Assembly: GCA_004556965.1 (NCBI GenBank)
Contig: SFFE01000041.1
Span: forward strand, 1-6,030
DNA length: 6,030 nt
From: Clostridiales bacterium
GTDB lineage: Bacteria; Bacillota; Clostridia; Oscillospirales; Oscillospiraceae
Direction: 5' to 3'
A program made the translations under genes and the position numbers. This document shows, in pieces, positions 5,739-6,030 of this stretch (the stretch's first letter is position 1; every line of letters begins with the position of its first letter). The notes below the pieces were generated by a model. That model had not been told where the DNA came from. It saw nothing but the letters and a program-made list of their open reading frames with translations, and searched no databases.

Positions 5739-6010
5739 CGGCGTCAGAACGGGCGCGCTCGCGTCCTCACATCTCCGACGGAATCCAGCGTAGCGATTCC
5801 GGAGGATCAGGAAGAAGGCGGGAGCAGACAAGGTGAATTGCCGCGCAGCGGCAAGAGAGGGTGGTCTGGACCATGCGCAGTTTTCGCGCTTGCCGCGGAA
5901 ACGGAGCGCAGCGAGCGGCTTCTGACGCCGCCCCCGTGTAAACACGCGGACTCGTTCGCTTTGCTGCTCGTCCTTTCAAAACCGAAACATCGTTTCGGTT
6001 TTGCGAGGAG
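5739..6010 (+). repeat. Dispersed repeat, copy B (longest, with structured insert)
   Basis: This copy fills most of the 305-base gene-free stretch after 5725. It shares with copy A the opening CGGCGTCAGAA (5739-5749), GCGTCCTCACA (5761-5771), CCCCCGTGTAAACACGCGG (5931-5949) and the large hairpin. Unlike A, it carries about 150 extra bases. These end in TTCTGACGCCG (5920-5930), an exact 11-bp inverted repeat of the opening box. The insert holds small dyads: CGGAATC/GATTCCG (5779-5785, 5795-5801), TTGCCGC/GCGGCAA (5838-5844, 5848-5854) and TGGTC/GACCA (5862-5866, 5869-5873). The minus-strand open frames here are arginine- and alanine-rich with no family resemblance, so I treat the region as non-coding. 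Confidence 0.75.
5971..6009 (+). terminator. Large hairpin of copy B, possible terminator
   Basis: CAAAACCGAAAC (5977-5988) pairs perfectly with GTTTCGGTTTTG (5992-6003). The outer pairing of TCCT (5971-5974) with AGGA (6006-6009) has one mismatch and one G-U pair between it and the stem. It would close the ecf-truA-DUF5711 unit about 250 nt after its last stop codon. The T-run is four bases and then interrupted, so efficiency is uncertain. The 3-nt loop is ATC, the reverse complement of the GAT loop in copy A. Confidence 0.4.
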
Positions 6011-6014
6011 AAAC

Positions 6015-6030
6015 GGAGGAGCGGATGTGG
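6015..6030 (+). other. Possible start of a downstream gene
   Basis: GGAGGA (6015-6020) precedes an ATG at 6025-6027 by 4 nt, as expected for a ribosome binding site and start codon. Only two codons (Met-Trp) fall within the window, so no product can be suggested. The similar purine-rich sequence at 34-60 after the hairpin at 5-33 does not lead into a convincing gene, so this signal may belong to the repeat instead. Confidence 0.25.

Noticed and set aside
5589..5979. Minus-strand small open frames in the terminal gene-free region
   Set aside because: Their sequences are Arg/Ala/Pro-rich, cross the repeat hairpins, lack ribosome binding sites and show no family features.
5739..6010. CRISPR array or tandem repeat
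   Set aside because: The repeated blocks are dispersed or inverted and unevenly spaced. There is no regular repeat-spacer pattern.

Overview
The window reads as chromosomal core DNA from a GC-rich Firmicute. The likely source is a gut-type clostridium of the Oscillospiraceae/Ruminococcaceae kind. Three things suggest this: the gene order ecfA1-ecfA2-ecfT-truA, which is typical of Firmicutes; a consensus sigma-A promoter and AGGAGG-type ribosome binding sites in high-GC DNA; and a DUF5711-like membrane-anchored protein. The taxonomic call is inference.

Layout, all genes on the + strand. Positions 1-110 hold a strong 12-bp hairpin and an inverted partial copy of a dispersed repeat (called C here). 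A textbook promoter (TTGACC, 17 bp, TATAAT) at 112-140 drives a SAM-dependent methyltransferase of the RlmI/COG1092 type (197-1063). A second repeat copy (A, 1050-1187) overlaps the 3' end of that gene and ends in a long hairpin. Then come ecfA1 (1220-2068), ecfA2 (2123-2989), ecfT (2983-3792) and truA (3789-4553), tightly packed with two translational overlaps. A membrane-anchored, propeller-like DUF5711-type protein follows (4622-5725). The last 305 bases (5726-6030) hold no convincing gene. They carry the longest repeat copy (B), which has internal hairpins and ends in the same long hairpin as A, and then what may be the start of the next gene at 6025.

How the genes work together: EcfA1, EcfA2 and EcfT form the shared energising module of group II ECF vitamin/metal importers. 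No substrate-binding EcfS gene is present, so S components must be encoded elsewhere. TruA (tRNA pseudouridine synthase) and the methyltransferase are RNA-modification or probable RNA-modification enzymes. The DUF5711-type protein has no assigned role.

The most unusual content is the repeat family. The motif GCGTCAGAA or its complement TTCTGACGC occurs four times, all outside the operon interior. The copies separate the transcription units, share a layout (box, small CGNGT-AA-ACNCG hairpin, polypyrimidine arm, large hairpin), and differ in sequence while keeping the ability to pair. This looks like a MITE- or REP-like intergenic element. I see no defence system, CRISPR array, transposase, tRNA or rRNA.
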